In this document: positions 25,011 to 35,740 of the stretch, piece after piece
Numbering within the stretch: position 1 is the stretch's first letter
Layout of the letters: every line of letters begins with the position of its first letter
NCBI GenBank assembly: GCA_033675265.1
Contig: JAUJYZ010000534.1
Location: 171,501 to 235,500, forward strand
Direction of reading: 5' to 3'
DNA length: 64,000 bases
Origin: Actinostola sp. cb2023
Lineage: Eukaryota; Cnidaria; Anthozoa; Actiniaria; Actinostolidae
Made by a program: the position numbers and the translations under genes
Notes under the pieces: model-generated
Told to the model about the DNA's origin: nothing
The model's input: the letters and a program-made list of their open reading frames with translations, nothing else
Database searches by the model: none

Positions 25011-28000
25011 TCACTCGCTGGAATTAAGACGGATTTGCTCTTTCATTAAAGTCTCAAATACTTGTTGGCTACTTAAAAAAGTTGTTAGTTTTTGGCATAC
25101 TTGTCTTTCTGTTTTTTTGCCCAAACAGCGCCTCATACTTGTTGAAGTAACAGTGTCAACCACATGACTGTACTCACGATAAAGAGCCTCTGGTTCAAGT
25201 TTGTCACTAGCCAAAAGAGCAAGCATAATCTGCATCAAGACAAGTTCCTCGAACAGTGTCCAGTGAACTGTGGTTGTTCCACCAGCCTTGATTTCAGTGT
25301 AAGACTTTCCACTTAACCTTTCCGTTGAACATTCATGATGTCGCCGCTTTCGAGATGAACATGCAATCTGTGCAGTGCCCTGTATTTTTTTTCCTCTAGG
25401 GTTACTGCAGTTTACACACTGACAATACATACTGCACCCTACCACATTTTGGAAACATTTACAGCCACTTTTATATTCATGACAGGAAATGATATTCTTA
25501 TTTTTCCTTTTGGCACCTTTCCCACACCTGCAAGTTATCTGCTGATTTTCACGCTGAGAGGATGAACTTTCTGTCTGTTCCTTATTCTCCTGCTGCAAAG
25601 TGCCACATTGTCTAATAGCATCATAATGACCAGCAAAGTTCATGTCATATGCAAGGAATATCGGAGTGTCAGTGAGAATTATGTCTCTTGGGCAAATTGG
25701 TATTATTGGAAAGTTTGACATTGTAGTAAATACCACAACTGGGATGTGAAGTGTATTGGAGGCAGCAAGAGGCATTGCATTTCCAAGTTCTGCTGCAAAA
25801 TAGCCATCTTGTAAAAATGCATTAGCTTCATCTTGATAATCTTGGCCTGAAAGGAGGAAAGGCTCATAGTCTGCGGCATTGGACAGCCATTCATCAACAA
25901 CAGTTCGTCGTAGTGCAGTTGCCATTTGCTCAATACTACTTGTAGCAACATCAATAATTATTCCTAGATTTTCCAAATGCACTTTTGTTTCATCATGCAA
26001 TGAGTCACTTGTTAACTGATGCTGTATCATAGTTGCCAAAGATACAAAAAAGCAATTTCCATTTCTAGCAATTTTTAGACGTTCCATGTTGTTCAAAAGA
26101 AGAAACGCATCAAGATCTCTCATATTGTTGTTAGCATTCTCTGTGCTCTCAACAGAAGATAAAAGACAAAGTACATTTTTGAGATGTACAAGGTGATTGG
26201 CACTTCTTGACACTGAAACTTGACACTTGATATTCTCCAGATGCTTACTTAAAGAACTTAAGTTTGAAGCCTGTTGAATAGCATTGGCAATTCCAACATT
26301 GTTCAGAAAGGGTTCACAGTCCTCATATTCACTGTCATTATCATTCTGATCATCAGATGACAAGCCATCACTGGAATTGCATGAATCAGAATGTTCTTGT
26401 AGTAAATAGCTGACACACTCAACAGCTTCCTTCGCATCTTTAAGGTTATCGGAAAACTCACAATCTGCTGCCTCCATACTTTCTTGAAAGTTTAGCGATC
26501 CACCAAAGTGTTCTTCATTGTCTGACATTGTTGAACCTGGAGTCATAAAATTGTAAGTTTCCACTGGTCGAATATAACTTATCTGTTTTCCTTTGCTTTT
26601 AAGTTTTGATAACTTTTTTTCATTCCATCTGTAAAAGAATAACCCCAAGATAGCAATTCCAAGTTCTATACCAATCCTGGAACGTTTGAGAGACTTGTTT
26701 AAAGTTCTGTGTAGTGCTTCGTTTCTGTTAGTTCCTCCTGATGGTGGTATTTCAGACAAACAACCTTTTTTGACATGACATTTCAATTTTTCAATCTCAT
26801 TAATTGCTGAAGATGGTAATAACAGAACAGAATCAATCTCTACATTTGCCCACTGTTTCAAGAAAATCTCAATATTCATCAAAATTATTTCTGGAGCAGG
26901 AGTGCACATTGTTCTCTGTTCTCCTATATCTGCAGGATTGCGAATTACTTGCTTAAATCCAAGAATCATATTGCGTCGCATTTGCTTGAGTGTTTTATTA
27001 CAACCTTTTTTTCTTGGAATCTTCTTTACAACTCTTTGCACGGCATGGAAAATGTCCAACTTTATGGAAATATTTGGGAATATCTTTCTAAGCTTTGAAC
27101 TCCAAGAACAACAATTGTCCAGGAAAAACATAGAGGGATTTTTGCCCTGATTATGAAGCCTTCTTTCCAAGAGTTTCAAAATATCTTCAATTGAAGAAAA
27201 CTTTGATCCTTTACAGAGCTTCCAGCTCAACACAATCCCCTCCTCATTCAGAACAATAAAAAGTGTATCGTAGAGCTTTACCCATCTCTTATTGAACCAA
27301 AATCCAATATTAGCAGATACCTTAAAAGTATGGTCACAACTTAGCCACTTTTCAGCTGTCATTTGACACATTCTCTGGCATATAAATGTTCTTTAGTCAT
27401 GTAGTCACGTGCAATAATTGAAGCTATCACTTTTTCTCCTGGCCTTTGAAACGTTTGTTCAAACTCAGGGAATAGAAAGCTGCAAGACTTGGACAATCTC
27501 TGGCATGCAGTGATATAATTTTGCCTGCGAGAGCCGTATGCATCATACATGGTCTGTAGCCAGAGCGTCTGAATATCGCTAATTGACATACCAACGTTTG
27601 CATGAGTTATTATAAAACTTTGAAGTTCTCTCGTAATTCCCACCTTGTAAAATAACAAGAACGGTACCACAAACAAATTATTTACTTGTGAGAGAATAGA
27701 CGGATCATGAGCAATAGTTTGGTGTCCTTTACAACAAATGTAGACTCGGCTGACAAGTAAAGCATTATTCGTCAATCCGTGAAGGCGTCGCGGCTGGTCA
27801 CACGTTGTTTTCCCGTCTTTCCATCTTGTAGCTTTAAGTTCCTGGTTTAATCCATGAGTATCACAACAGTTTGGGACACCACAGTGTCAAAGACGAACAA
27901 ATGCTCAAAGGATCCCAGATAATAACATCGTCCAGTACATATTCGTCGATATGAACGGATGTCAGGGTTCTCAACTGACAGTCACCTCGGATAATATCAC

Positions 28001-28142
28001 CATGCTGCAAAAGCGATTCACGACAGTTTAAAACGGTTTGAATAAATCTAGAGCTTGCTTCTGATATTGGTGTTTTGTGAGAATAACAGCAAACCCAAAG
28101 ACTGAAAATCAGTATAAAAAACATAGACATTTTGAAGCCCAT
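25011..28142 (-). CDS. DDE transposase fused to OTU and CXC domains (two frame breaks)
   Basis: Three overlapping minus-strand frames join to about 1,040 residues. The N-terminal segment (28142-27880) has VIIWDPLSIC. After a one-base shift at an AAA run (about 27877), the next (to 27359) has CDTHG, LHGLTNNALLVSRVY, CCKGHQTIAHD, resembling the domain before the nuclease in cnidarian MULE-like proteins. After another single-base shift the main frame 27371-25011 (786 residues) carries a DDE nuclease with SCDHTF (D13), FFLDNCCSW (D85) and GGTNRNEALHRTLNK (E218); an acidic linker; an OTU domain with NGNCFF (Cys440) and GHYDA (His582); a CXC/tesmin-like region (613-660: CRCGKG, SGCKCFQNVVGCSMYCQCVNC); and a helical tail. 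It would cut and paste the element. The OTU role, perhaps deubiquitination, is unknown. Either shift could be an assembly error. Confidence 0.8.
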
Positions 28143-28243
28143 TTTTCTGTTTACGTACACTCGACTCAGGCTGCACTCGACTCGTAGTTTTCTGAATTCT
28201 TTCTCGTACCCAGACCCCACTCGTCGATTCCACGAATTATACC

Positions 28244-28613
28244 GAATTGACGACGAGAACTCCACGAGAACCGGGAGAACCACGAGAACCAGGAGAACCA
28301 CAAGAACCAGGAGAACCACGAGAACCAGGAGAACCACAAGAACCAGAAGAACCACGAGAACTACGAGAACCACAAGAACCACGAGAACCAGAAGAACCAC
28401 AAGAACCAGGAGAACTACGAGAACCAGAAGAACCAGGAGAACCACAAGAACCAAGTGAACCACGAGAACTACAACGGAACCAAGTGAACCAAGTGAACCA
28501 GAAGAACCGACAAGAACCAAGTGAACTACAACGGAACCAAGTGAACCAGGAGAACCACGAGAACTACAACGGAACCAAGTGAACCAAGAGAACTACAAGA
28601 ACCACGAGAACCG
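28244..28613 (-). repeat. Right subterminal tandem array
   Basis: About 370 bp of AGAACCACGAGAACCAGG-type units, the inverted counterpart of the left array, bounded inward by CACGAATTATACCGAATTG. Three to four units of CTACAACGGAACCAAGTGAA vary its outer part. Open frames through it on both strands are repeat artefacts. Confidence 0.9.
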
Positions 28614-28734
28614 ATAATGATATACCCTATTATTAGTATATATTGTATTATTATTATTAGCCGTAGTATTATTAGTATTATTATTATTCACTCACTACTC
28701 ACTATTCATCTAAAATAATCCATCAATTACAATG

Positions 28735-28778
28735 TGACGTCAGCTGTGCTTATTACACCGGAGATCAGCCGCAGAACA
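28735..28778 (-). repeat. Right terminal inverted repeat and target duplication
   Basis: 28735-28770 is the exact inverted copy of 18387-18422. GCAGAACA at 28771-28778 repeats the left flank. Confidence 0.92.
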
Positions 28779-29276
28779 CTCATCACAAGAGACAACATCA
28801 AGCAAGTTATCCAAGAGATTCCCCAAAAGGAATTTATTCAGAAAACACAGTACATTACAGAGAGTTGGAAATATATCCTCCAGACCCTTGTACCAGTCTT
28901 TCCCAATCCTTCCTTATTGGAAGAAAGCTATTCAGCTTTGAAACCATCAGTACAGAAGATTCTAAGTTCCATTCAGTCTGATCCCACATCAGATAATGCA
29001 AGAGAATGCCTCAAGTTCCTGAAGCGATTCATCAAAGGGCTTGACACTCCTTAGAAGATCTCTAACTTTATGAGGTATATAAGTGGTTCTGAGCTTATGA
29101 TCTTTGATTGCATTGAAGTTACCTTTGCTAAGATGACTGGGTTTACAAGAAGGCCTATTGAACATACATGTAACACAATCTTGGGACTACCTACAACTTA
29201 CCAGTCATTTCCTGAACTCAGTGAAGAGTTCAATAACATTCTGAACACTGGAAACTGGGAAATTGATATTAATTAA
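28771..29276 (+). pseudogene. HECT E3-like gene, C-lobe part
   Basis: Continuation of the gene interrupted at 18386: RTLITRDNIKQVIQEIPQKE and FIQKTQYITESW, then a TAG after KGLDTP (29052-29054), then in the same frame FMRYISGSELMIFDCIEV and the HECT C-lobe signature RRPIEHTCNTILGLPTTYQS. The conserved HTC places the catalytic cysteine of HECT ligases. The frame ends at a natural-looking stop (29274-29276). With the upstream breaks this copy cannot make a full ligase, but the catalytic motif itself is intact. Confidence 0.8.
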
Positions 29277-29279
29277 GAA

Positions 29280-29810
29280 GTGCCTTGGTCTTGGTGGTCT
29301 TGACGATTTACGTTGAGCGTAGTTGAGTGCCACGGAGCGTAGGGTTGCTGAAGTTAGATATTTAAGGTCAGGGGGAAGTGTAGGCTCTAGTTTCCAATAG
29401 GCCCTCTCAAAGCTCGCTTTGATTTCTATAGAGGATACTTTTCTTGGGAAGGCGAACTTTAAACCTCGACACAGCACCAATTTCTCAAAGAAGGATAATT
29501 TATATGAAGAGATGTTGACGATATGGCGATCAACATCAACATTTTTATGGAGTAATCTTGAGATCTTGTTTACATGGCGATTCATTACTTGCTGATGATA
29601 TTTCTTGCGAAGACGGGTGATCGTCTTGAGGATGCAGATATAACGGAACGAAGAGCAGTTACAGCGGAATTCATCGTAGATGTGATTGATTTCAGACTTT
29701 AAATTGGCGTTTTGTTTGAGTTTTGTAGAGAGTTCTTCAGATAGGACATTTCTTTCAAAATTCCTAGAAGATCGTTTCCATCTGTCAATCTTTTCATGGT
29801 CAACTCTTGC
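29280..29810 (-). pseudogene. Penelope-like element, N-terminal ORF part
   Basis: Minus-strand reading from about 29770 gives KQNANLKSEINHIYDEFRCN, then RHVNKISRLLHKN and VDRHIVNISSYKLSFFEKLV, LCRGLKFAFPRK, and SFERAYWKLEP. The LS..E..LL.RGL.F.P pattern is the conserved start of Penelope-like polyproteins. One frame break lies near 29585-29600. It is cut at 29280 against the HECT stop, so the RT is missing. Confidence 0.6.
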
Positions 29811-30446
29811 GACTTGTTGACTTTGTCATCTATCAATTTCTGACCACTGTAACGGCTGAACGTGTTGACCACAGCCGTGAAGAGCCGAGCGAAACCACCA
29901 CTGGTATCGTCTTGCCCTTTAAAGATCAAAAATCGGCGGATTCTGTGAGAAGACAGTTGAAGGATCTTGGTAACAAAATTGGAAAATTTTTACAACCAGT
30001 ATTCACAAGCTCGAAACTTGAGGACGACCTTAAGGTCCGTGAAAAGAAGGCTCCGTTAGTCAACTAACAATGCGTTGTTTATCTATACAAATGTGACTCA
30101 TGTGATATCAGTTATGTTGGCTATACATGCCGACACTTACACCAACGCGTCGACGAGCACAAGACCTCTGCTATTGGTCAGCACATGGCCCAACACAATC
30201 TGGACCCGAGGGACCTAAATGAGCACTTCACAGTCCTACGGAAATGCAGGAACAAGCTGGATTGTTTGATATATGAAATGCTCTATATCAAAGAACTAAA
30301 ATCAAATCTGAATACCCAGTCAGACTCAATTAGGGCCAAGTTGTTTGTTTAACATTCTTGTCACCTTAGAACTTAATATATGTACATATTTTTTGACACT
30401 GACATTTACATGATAATGACATCTGACGATGTCGAAACGTCGTAAC
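29811..30446 (+). pseudogene. Penelope-like element, RT tail plus GIY-YIG endonuclease
   Basis: The plus frame shows IVLPFKDQKSADSVRRQLKD then EDDLKVREKKAPLV, the end of the RT and linker. An in-frame TAA (30065-30067) follows, then a GIY-YIG nuclease in the same frame: VVYLYKCDSCDISYVGYTCR, HLHQRVDEHK, and EMLYIKELKSNLNTQSDSIR up to a stop at 30352. About 70 bp beyond the stop is a hairpin motif, GACATCTGACGATGTCGAAACG (30418-30439), as in the fragment at 11719. The N-terminal fragment next to it is in the opposite orientation. Confidence 0.75.
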
Positions 30447-30449
30447 TTA

Positions 30450-31205
30450 TTATCGCTGATTTTTCTTATTCAATGTTTCCCTTGGGACAGTTATCTGATA
30501 GTCCCTGTCCCCTACAGGAAATGGGCCATAGTTGTGATACTCTTCAGGGTTAAGGACACTGTCTATTCCTGAAACCATATAACCAAAATACCAGCAGTGT
30601 ACAACTGTAATGGTGTCATATTTCCCTCTGTTGAGAGTGGATGGTTTTGCCACTGATCAATAAACTCCTGCAGACTCCTGTTTATCCGGGGCAAAAATAT
30701 GTAATGAAGAGTAAATATGTGTAGGTCATTTAATGGATCAAGTATATCTTCATTATTTAACTCTTCAAAAATCCCAGCAAAAAAGCAGAGCACTCCAGCA
30801 TAGTAATTATACTCCCTCTTCGAAGTCCCCTTGCATTGAACATGTAACGAGCAACTTCAATATTCTCCATTCCATGGTCACCTCGTACTCGGGAGGGTAA
30901 TCCATACTTGGAAAGTCCTTTCTCAAACTGCATTTGCACGATTATTATCTGCACAATGTGCATATATTATTAATCTGGAAGCCATCCACACAGCAATGGA
31001 AAACCAGCCACCTAATGAGTTTGTGGTTGCCATCAATGTGCCACAACGCATTGGGAGTTGGAACCAAGTACTTCCTCCTGTATGTTAAAGGTTTCCATCT
31101 AAGAGCTGTACCCACACTGCGCTGAATGCTAATGCCTTATTGCTAACAAACGTGCAACACTCTTCCAGCTGAAATGCAACTCACGTAAAAACTCGATTTG
31201 TTATT
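30450..31205 (-). pseudogene. Integrase-type (rve-like) transposase relic
   Basis: Minus-strand pieces in several frames, in order: IEFLRELHFSWKSVARLLAI (helix-turn-helix, about 31190-31130), VPTPNALWHIDGNHKLIRW (first Asp, about 31060), [20 protein letters not shown] (second Asp), HRGLRRGS-like, then ILDPLNDLHIFTLHYIFLPR and HPLSTEGNMTPLQLYTAG. This is a eukaryotic integrase-core family of DDE transposases, the same one as at 35741. The catalytic-Glu region is deleted between RRGS and the next segment, and there are at least three frame breaks. Confidence 0.7.
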
Positions 31206-32696
31206 TCTCCACAATGAACAAAGGACCATTTTTCATTTTCATAAATGGACAAGAGAAAGATAAGTTCTCAACATTGAACAGTTGACTGTTCAATGTTGCC
31301 GAAAAAGTTAAAAAGCTCCTGAACATACGAAAGCGTGGTATTAATCAAAGGCACCCAATGGTGAACTCGTGGATTTTCGGTATGTGACTGACGAGGAACG
31401 CCTTGAAGAAGACATTAGGGCATGTTTGAGCATGGAACCAGCACATGTCTTTGCAGTTATCTTTCGTGATCAATGCTGTATGTTTTATATTTCCCTCTGA
31501 ACATTAATTAAGTAAAATGTATTATTAGTAAAGTTCAATGATTGATTAGCATCGGAAAATCAACACAAAGCTTTGGCATCGTTCAAGACACTGGGATCCC
31601 CGTAGGCCCGGCTGTGAGTGTGGATTTCCGGGGGCCGTATCTCGGTTCGTTTCTAGAAGGCCTCCCTTTTCTAGACTACCTTGTTCTTCAAATACTTGCT
31701 ACAAATATAGATTGATAGTTATTTGAGGGTTGAGGCGTATTTTGTCGGTTAATTTCCGGGATCGGCTGGATTTCGAGTTGTTTTCGCCTGAATTCAAAGA
31801 GACGTACGTAGCACAGCAACAACACACAACGGTAAACTTGTTTGAAAATAATAAAAAACAATAAATAATGAAAATCAATACACAAATGCAATAACGCAAA
31901 TTCAAGTCCAATTCATCTTCAAGTCAGCATGTACATGTAAGCTTATGTAATCTTGATTGTGCTCGAGTCTCTAAGTTTTTGGCCGATTTGGGTAAGGTTC
32001 GTAGTCGTTGCTTTCAACTGAAAATCCAGGTTATTTTGTATAATGATTTCTTTACAATGCAAGAGTTTAACTTCAAGTTTGTATACATGTAACTGATAAA
32101 AGCTTTCAAGGCTTCCATGTGTCGTAGTTCAGTTAGCGCGGAATATCAGTCTTAGGCATGTTGACATTGAGCGAAACCAGTAGAGTCAGTACTAGTCGTT
32201 CTTCTAACAGCTTCCTCACGAATGGAAGGGGTGACGATATCAAGTTTGAAGATCTTCTCGTCTTTGACCACACACTGAACACTCTGACGAGTAAAGAGTG
32301 CAAGATTTCCTTAGAAATATTCCACATGAAGCGCCTTCCATCATCATCATGTCTTAGGAAGCCATTTTGGAAATCTGAAGCTTCATGTCTAGTTCCCAGT
32401 CTCATGCGGCTAAAAGTTTACAATTTGCCCCCGAGTCAGTGAGTGAGTGACACTTCCGCTTCAAAAGTCCCATCCCAATAACTCGTGGGTGCTTCGCAAT
32501 CCACGAATTTAAAACGTTTTTACTGTTTGTCTTAGCTGTCCATCGTTCAAGTTTGCCACATCTAATCCAGCAGTATCATCAACTAAAATCGCAGAATCAA
32601 AGCAGCAGTTTCCAGCCTAGATTTCGTCAACTCAACGTACTCCTCTGATAGATGATGCTGATATTATTGAAGACCATTGATCTCGGCAAACACTTG
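31206..32696. other. Intergenic stretch without recognised genes
   Basis: Near 31265-31300 lies an inverted AACATTGAACAGTTGA/TCAACAG TTCAATGTT hairpin. The overlapping frames at 32133-32442 on both strands match no family I know. Confidence 0.4.
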
Positions 32697-33104
32697 CTTT
32701 ATGGTGGCTCCCGCAAAATGAATGACCGATTTGCCGTATTTTTTAACACGCTCGCATCGCGTCAATTGCGCATGGATTTTATTGTGCTCAACACAAATAC
32801 TAACTCAACTATTCTGCCTTTGGACGGTGTATTCAAAATTATTATTGTAAGCCGCGTTTGTGAATGCCAGCTGATATTCAAACAACACTATTTTCACTAA
32901 AACTGCTGCCAAGCGTTATTCCCTCCTACGATTTTTTTAAACTTCGTGAACGGCCTTTTAGGGTCACTAGTAATGTTCTGACGAGGTAAGAAGGAAGTTG
33001 TTCGAGCCGAATTCACGTAACAACCAACAGGTCCAAATATTGACAACAAAAATATGAACTGGTGATTTCAGCTCGATCAATTTCGTCAGAACATTACTAG
33101 GGGC
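32697..33104. repeat. Dispersed repeat, copy A
   Basis: From GTGGCTCCCGCAAAATGAATG to the hairpin at its right end, this copy aligns with 63447-63845 at roughly 85-90% identity by eye. Both keep an open frame encoding NDRFAVFFN and the segment GVFKIIIVSRVCECQLIFK. The right 140 bp form a hairpin whose 18-bp arms (CTAGTAATGTTCTGACGA / TCGTCAGAACATTACTAG) are perfect. Confidence 0.7.
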
Positions 33105-34780
33105 CCAAATTTTATGACAAACAAAATGATTTTTCAAAGATCTGAATGTATATTTTGGTATTAGCAAGGAAAAAATATATTCAGAGAATGAATATATATA
33201 TAAACATGGCATCAAGATAAAAAGTATCATAGGACCTGAAAATAATAATTTTAAATCGGGTTTAATTGTGATAAGGGTTAACGTTGTTAGTACTATCCAG
33301 TGGTAAACATACAGTAATGCAATATTTTCTGATATATTATATTTTCAAAGCTCAGATTTCTAAGTTATATATTTTTCGATTTGATCTGATTTAAGCTTAC
33401 TTATTATTAAATTATTAAATACTAACCTAGCTTTGCCGGTGAAAGTCTGCGATTGAAAAGAAAACATTTTATTTGACTCACTGGACACCGGTCAGATGAA
33501 AAAAGTCCCTACCCTACCCTATCTGCCTCTAAAGTCGATCTTGTTAAATCAAAGTTTCATTTGTTTTCCATTTGCATTTGTTTTCCCTTTGTTAGACTGA
33601 GCAACACACCTACCATCGGCTAAAAATGATCCTAAATAATGATAACCTATCTAACGAGTACATAAATATAGAAAAATTATATATATATTCATACACAAGG
33701 CAACATATACTTTTAAATTAAAATTATAGTTGAATTTTTGAAACGAAAGCGATACCCAGACTTTTTAAATATTTTATAGCGAAATGACCCTATACAACCC
33801 TCACTGGTACAAAAGGAGAGGGGGGCTGGTAACGAATGATCTCATTGTGAACACGGAACCCGGCTAAGAATTTGAAACTGAGTTGTTTCCTCACTCGATT
33901 GTTTTAATTCTTTAGCTCCATTCTCGATTGCTGTTTGATAAATGTAGAACTGGTTCTCTGTAGACGCCTCTTTGCACTGAAGATTCGCACACAATGGAAT
34001 TTACAAGAACATCAGAAGCCATGAAAACACTGTTACGATCTGGACAGCTGATCGTTGAATATAAATTTATACGTACAATGGACACTCGATTCCCTAACCT
34101 TGGAGGTCAATCAATTATTCTACACGTTACAGACGATTCAGAACGACTTACTATGACTACCAAGCTCTGGTTAAGCCTATTCAGGTTGTTAGATCGAACA
34201 ATCGACATCTGACAGAAGTTCGATTTGGGCATTTTTCCAAAGTTTGAACGTTTACGTTCTATGCAGAAATATTTTATTGGCGTTTTGTATTGATAAACAT
34301 TAGTACTTTATCGACACATAGTGAAAGAGCTTGAATCAGGAGCGACGATTTTGAAAAAAGCCCTCAAATTTGGGGTGGTTTGGGATTATGCACAAGGGTC
34401 CATATTCTTCCTGATTCCGTTACAATATGAGAAGCAATTTCTTAAAACCAAATTGCCGAAGAAAGTAGAAGGACATAGCTACACGCCCATGCAAAAATTA
34501 TTGCATTTAGCTTGATGCGGAAGTTGCAAAATCTTGACATTTTGCAAAAATTATTGCATTTAGCTTGATGCGGAAGTTGCAAAATCTTGACATTTTACAG
34601 TCTGCTGGACTTCGAAATTGAGCAACGCGATTATTTTAAAAAAATCTAAAAAAATAATTAAATGATTTTCAAAGAAACCGAATCGATATTAGTGATTCCT
34701 TATGTCAGGCCTTCAAAATACAGGAGTATAAGAGAAATTCATTTTGATCGTAAAAATTATGGGCGTCTCAGCAATCAGTT
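33105..34780. other. Intergenic stretch, AT-rich
   Basis: No recognised gene. Unidentified frames of 64-72 codons at 33994-34212 and 34321-34515. A 53-bp exact tandem duplication starting GCAAAAATTATTGCATTTAG lies at 34491-34596. Confidence 0.45.
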
Positions 34781-35308
34781 GATTCTGACAAATCTATCAA
34801 AATAGATAATAAAGTAGATGTAATCAAAGCATTAGAGAAACAAGTCATCATTGATGGCAAAAACTCTATGTATACAGTCATACGAAGAGGTTCGCCTTTG
34901 GGTAGAGCACTTAGCTTATGGCGTAGAGCAGCTTCAAAAGTTACCCCGGAGAATGTACTAAGACAACAGTTTATTGGATAAGATGGTATTGATGATGGTG
35001 CTCTGGCGCGTGAATGTCTGGCTGCCACAGTTGTGGAAATATGGAAATAATTATTTCCTGAATTGATGGGTACCCAAGACAAGTTTAGCACACCAGACAT
35101 GACCCCTGCAGCTGTTATGGGATGGCTTACAGGCCAAAGGCACAGATATATAGTCAAAAATAAACCTATCTACATCAAGTTTGATCATGAATGCATGCAG
35201 AGGAATACACACCACAGGGTATGTTTCCCTGTTGGGGCATGTGGGAGAAAAATAAAAGTTCCAGTGATACACATGTCTAGCTCAGATGCATTTATATATT
35301 TTTACTAG
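34781..35308 (+). pseudogene. HECT-like N-lobe start plus unknown domain
   Basis: One frame with two stops (TAA at 34979 and about 35048). First part: YTVIRRGSPLGRALSLWRRA, then VTPENVLRQQFIG-DGIDDGA and ARECLAATVVEIW, which resembles the start of the HECT domain (.VRR..., ..V.F.GE.G.D.GG..RE). Second part: STPDMTPAAVMGWLTGQRHR, IKFDHECMQRNTHHRVCF and a Gly/Cys motif, a Cys/His-containing segment I have no name for. It lies just upstream of the integrase-type transposase at 35741. Confidence 0.5.
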
Positions 35309-35740
35309 CCTTTTGTAAAAGTCATATCAAGAAATCTGTTCTGTTTTCGGTCTGTTTCCTGTTGTAATCCAAGAAGTCTGGAACCGAGCTTGGCCATTGA
35401 ATAATAATGACCAAATTAAACATGGCGGACGAAGAGAACGAAATTTCTTCCTTTCAGTCATTTTCATGTGGATTTTTAGCTGTTTATTCAAACGATTTCT
35501 CTTGTCTTTGGTTTATCAAATTACTTAGGAACTTTATTTTGCTATGACAGTTTTTTTCTTTGTGGTTTTGCTTCATTACGGACTGAAAAATATGGTTTTC
35601 ATGGCTCACGAGAAGATCGACGAGACCCACGAACTGTAGCAAAAAAAAATTGTCCTTTAAATTCTTAAGATCTTGATATTTCTTCCAAACCATTTTGGCG
35701 GGCTTTTTTAAAAGCTTTTTTAAAAGCTCCTTATTATATT
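35309..35740. other. Spacer without genes
   Basis: AT-rich DNA ending in duplicated TTTTTTAAAAGC. No coding signal found. Confidence 0.4.

Larger units (their letters stand above)
18387..28770. mobile_element. 10.4-kb DNA transposon: ATPase plus DDE-OTU-CXC transposase
   Basis: The ends are perfect 36-bp inverted repeats (GGCTGATCTCCGGTGTAATA...) at 18387-18422 and 28735-28770, flanked by the 8-bp duplication GCAGAACA. Excising the element and one duplication rejoins a HECT reading frame (MGNFDCR|TLITRDNIKQ). Just inside each end lies a long tandem array of GGTTCTCGT-like units in inverted orientation, then an AATTCGGTATAATTCG block on both sides. Two genes converge: a spliced DUF3987-like P-loop ATPase (20012-21763, plus) and a DDE transposase with OTU and CXC domains (28142-25011, minus). 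The 8-bp duplication fits MULE- or KDZ-type cut-and-paste elements; the superfamily is not settled here. Identical TIRs suggest recent insertion. Confidence 0.9.

Noticed and set aside
28048..28142. Signal peptide at the transposase N terminus (MSMFFILIFSLWVCC)
   Set aside because: A secreted transposase is implausible. TTTTCAG at this place may be a splice acceptor, so the hydrophobic start may be intronic.
28132..28582. TRRTTRT- and EPGEPRE-repeat frames, and the Val/Leu-rich start of the minus frame 27861-28520
   Set aside because: They are translations of the right tandem array. Only the segment after ATG 28142 is kept as part of the transposase.
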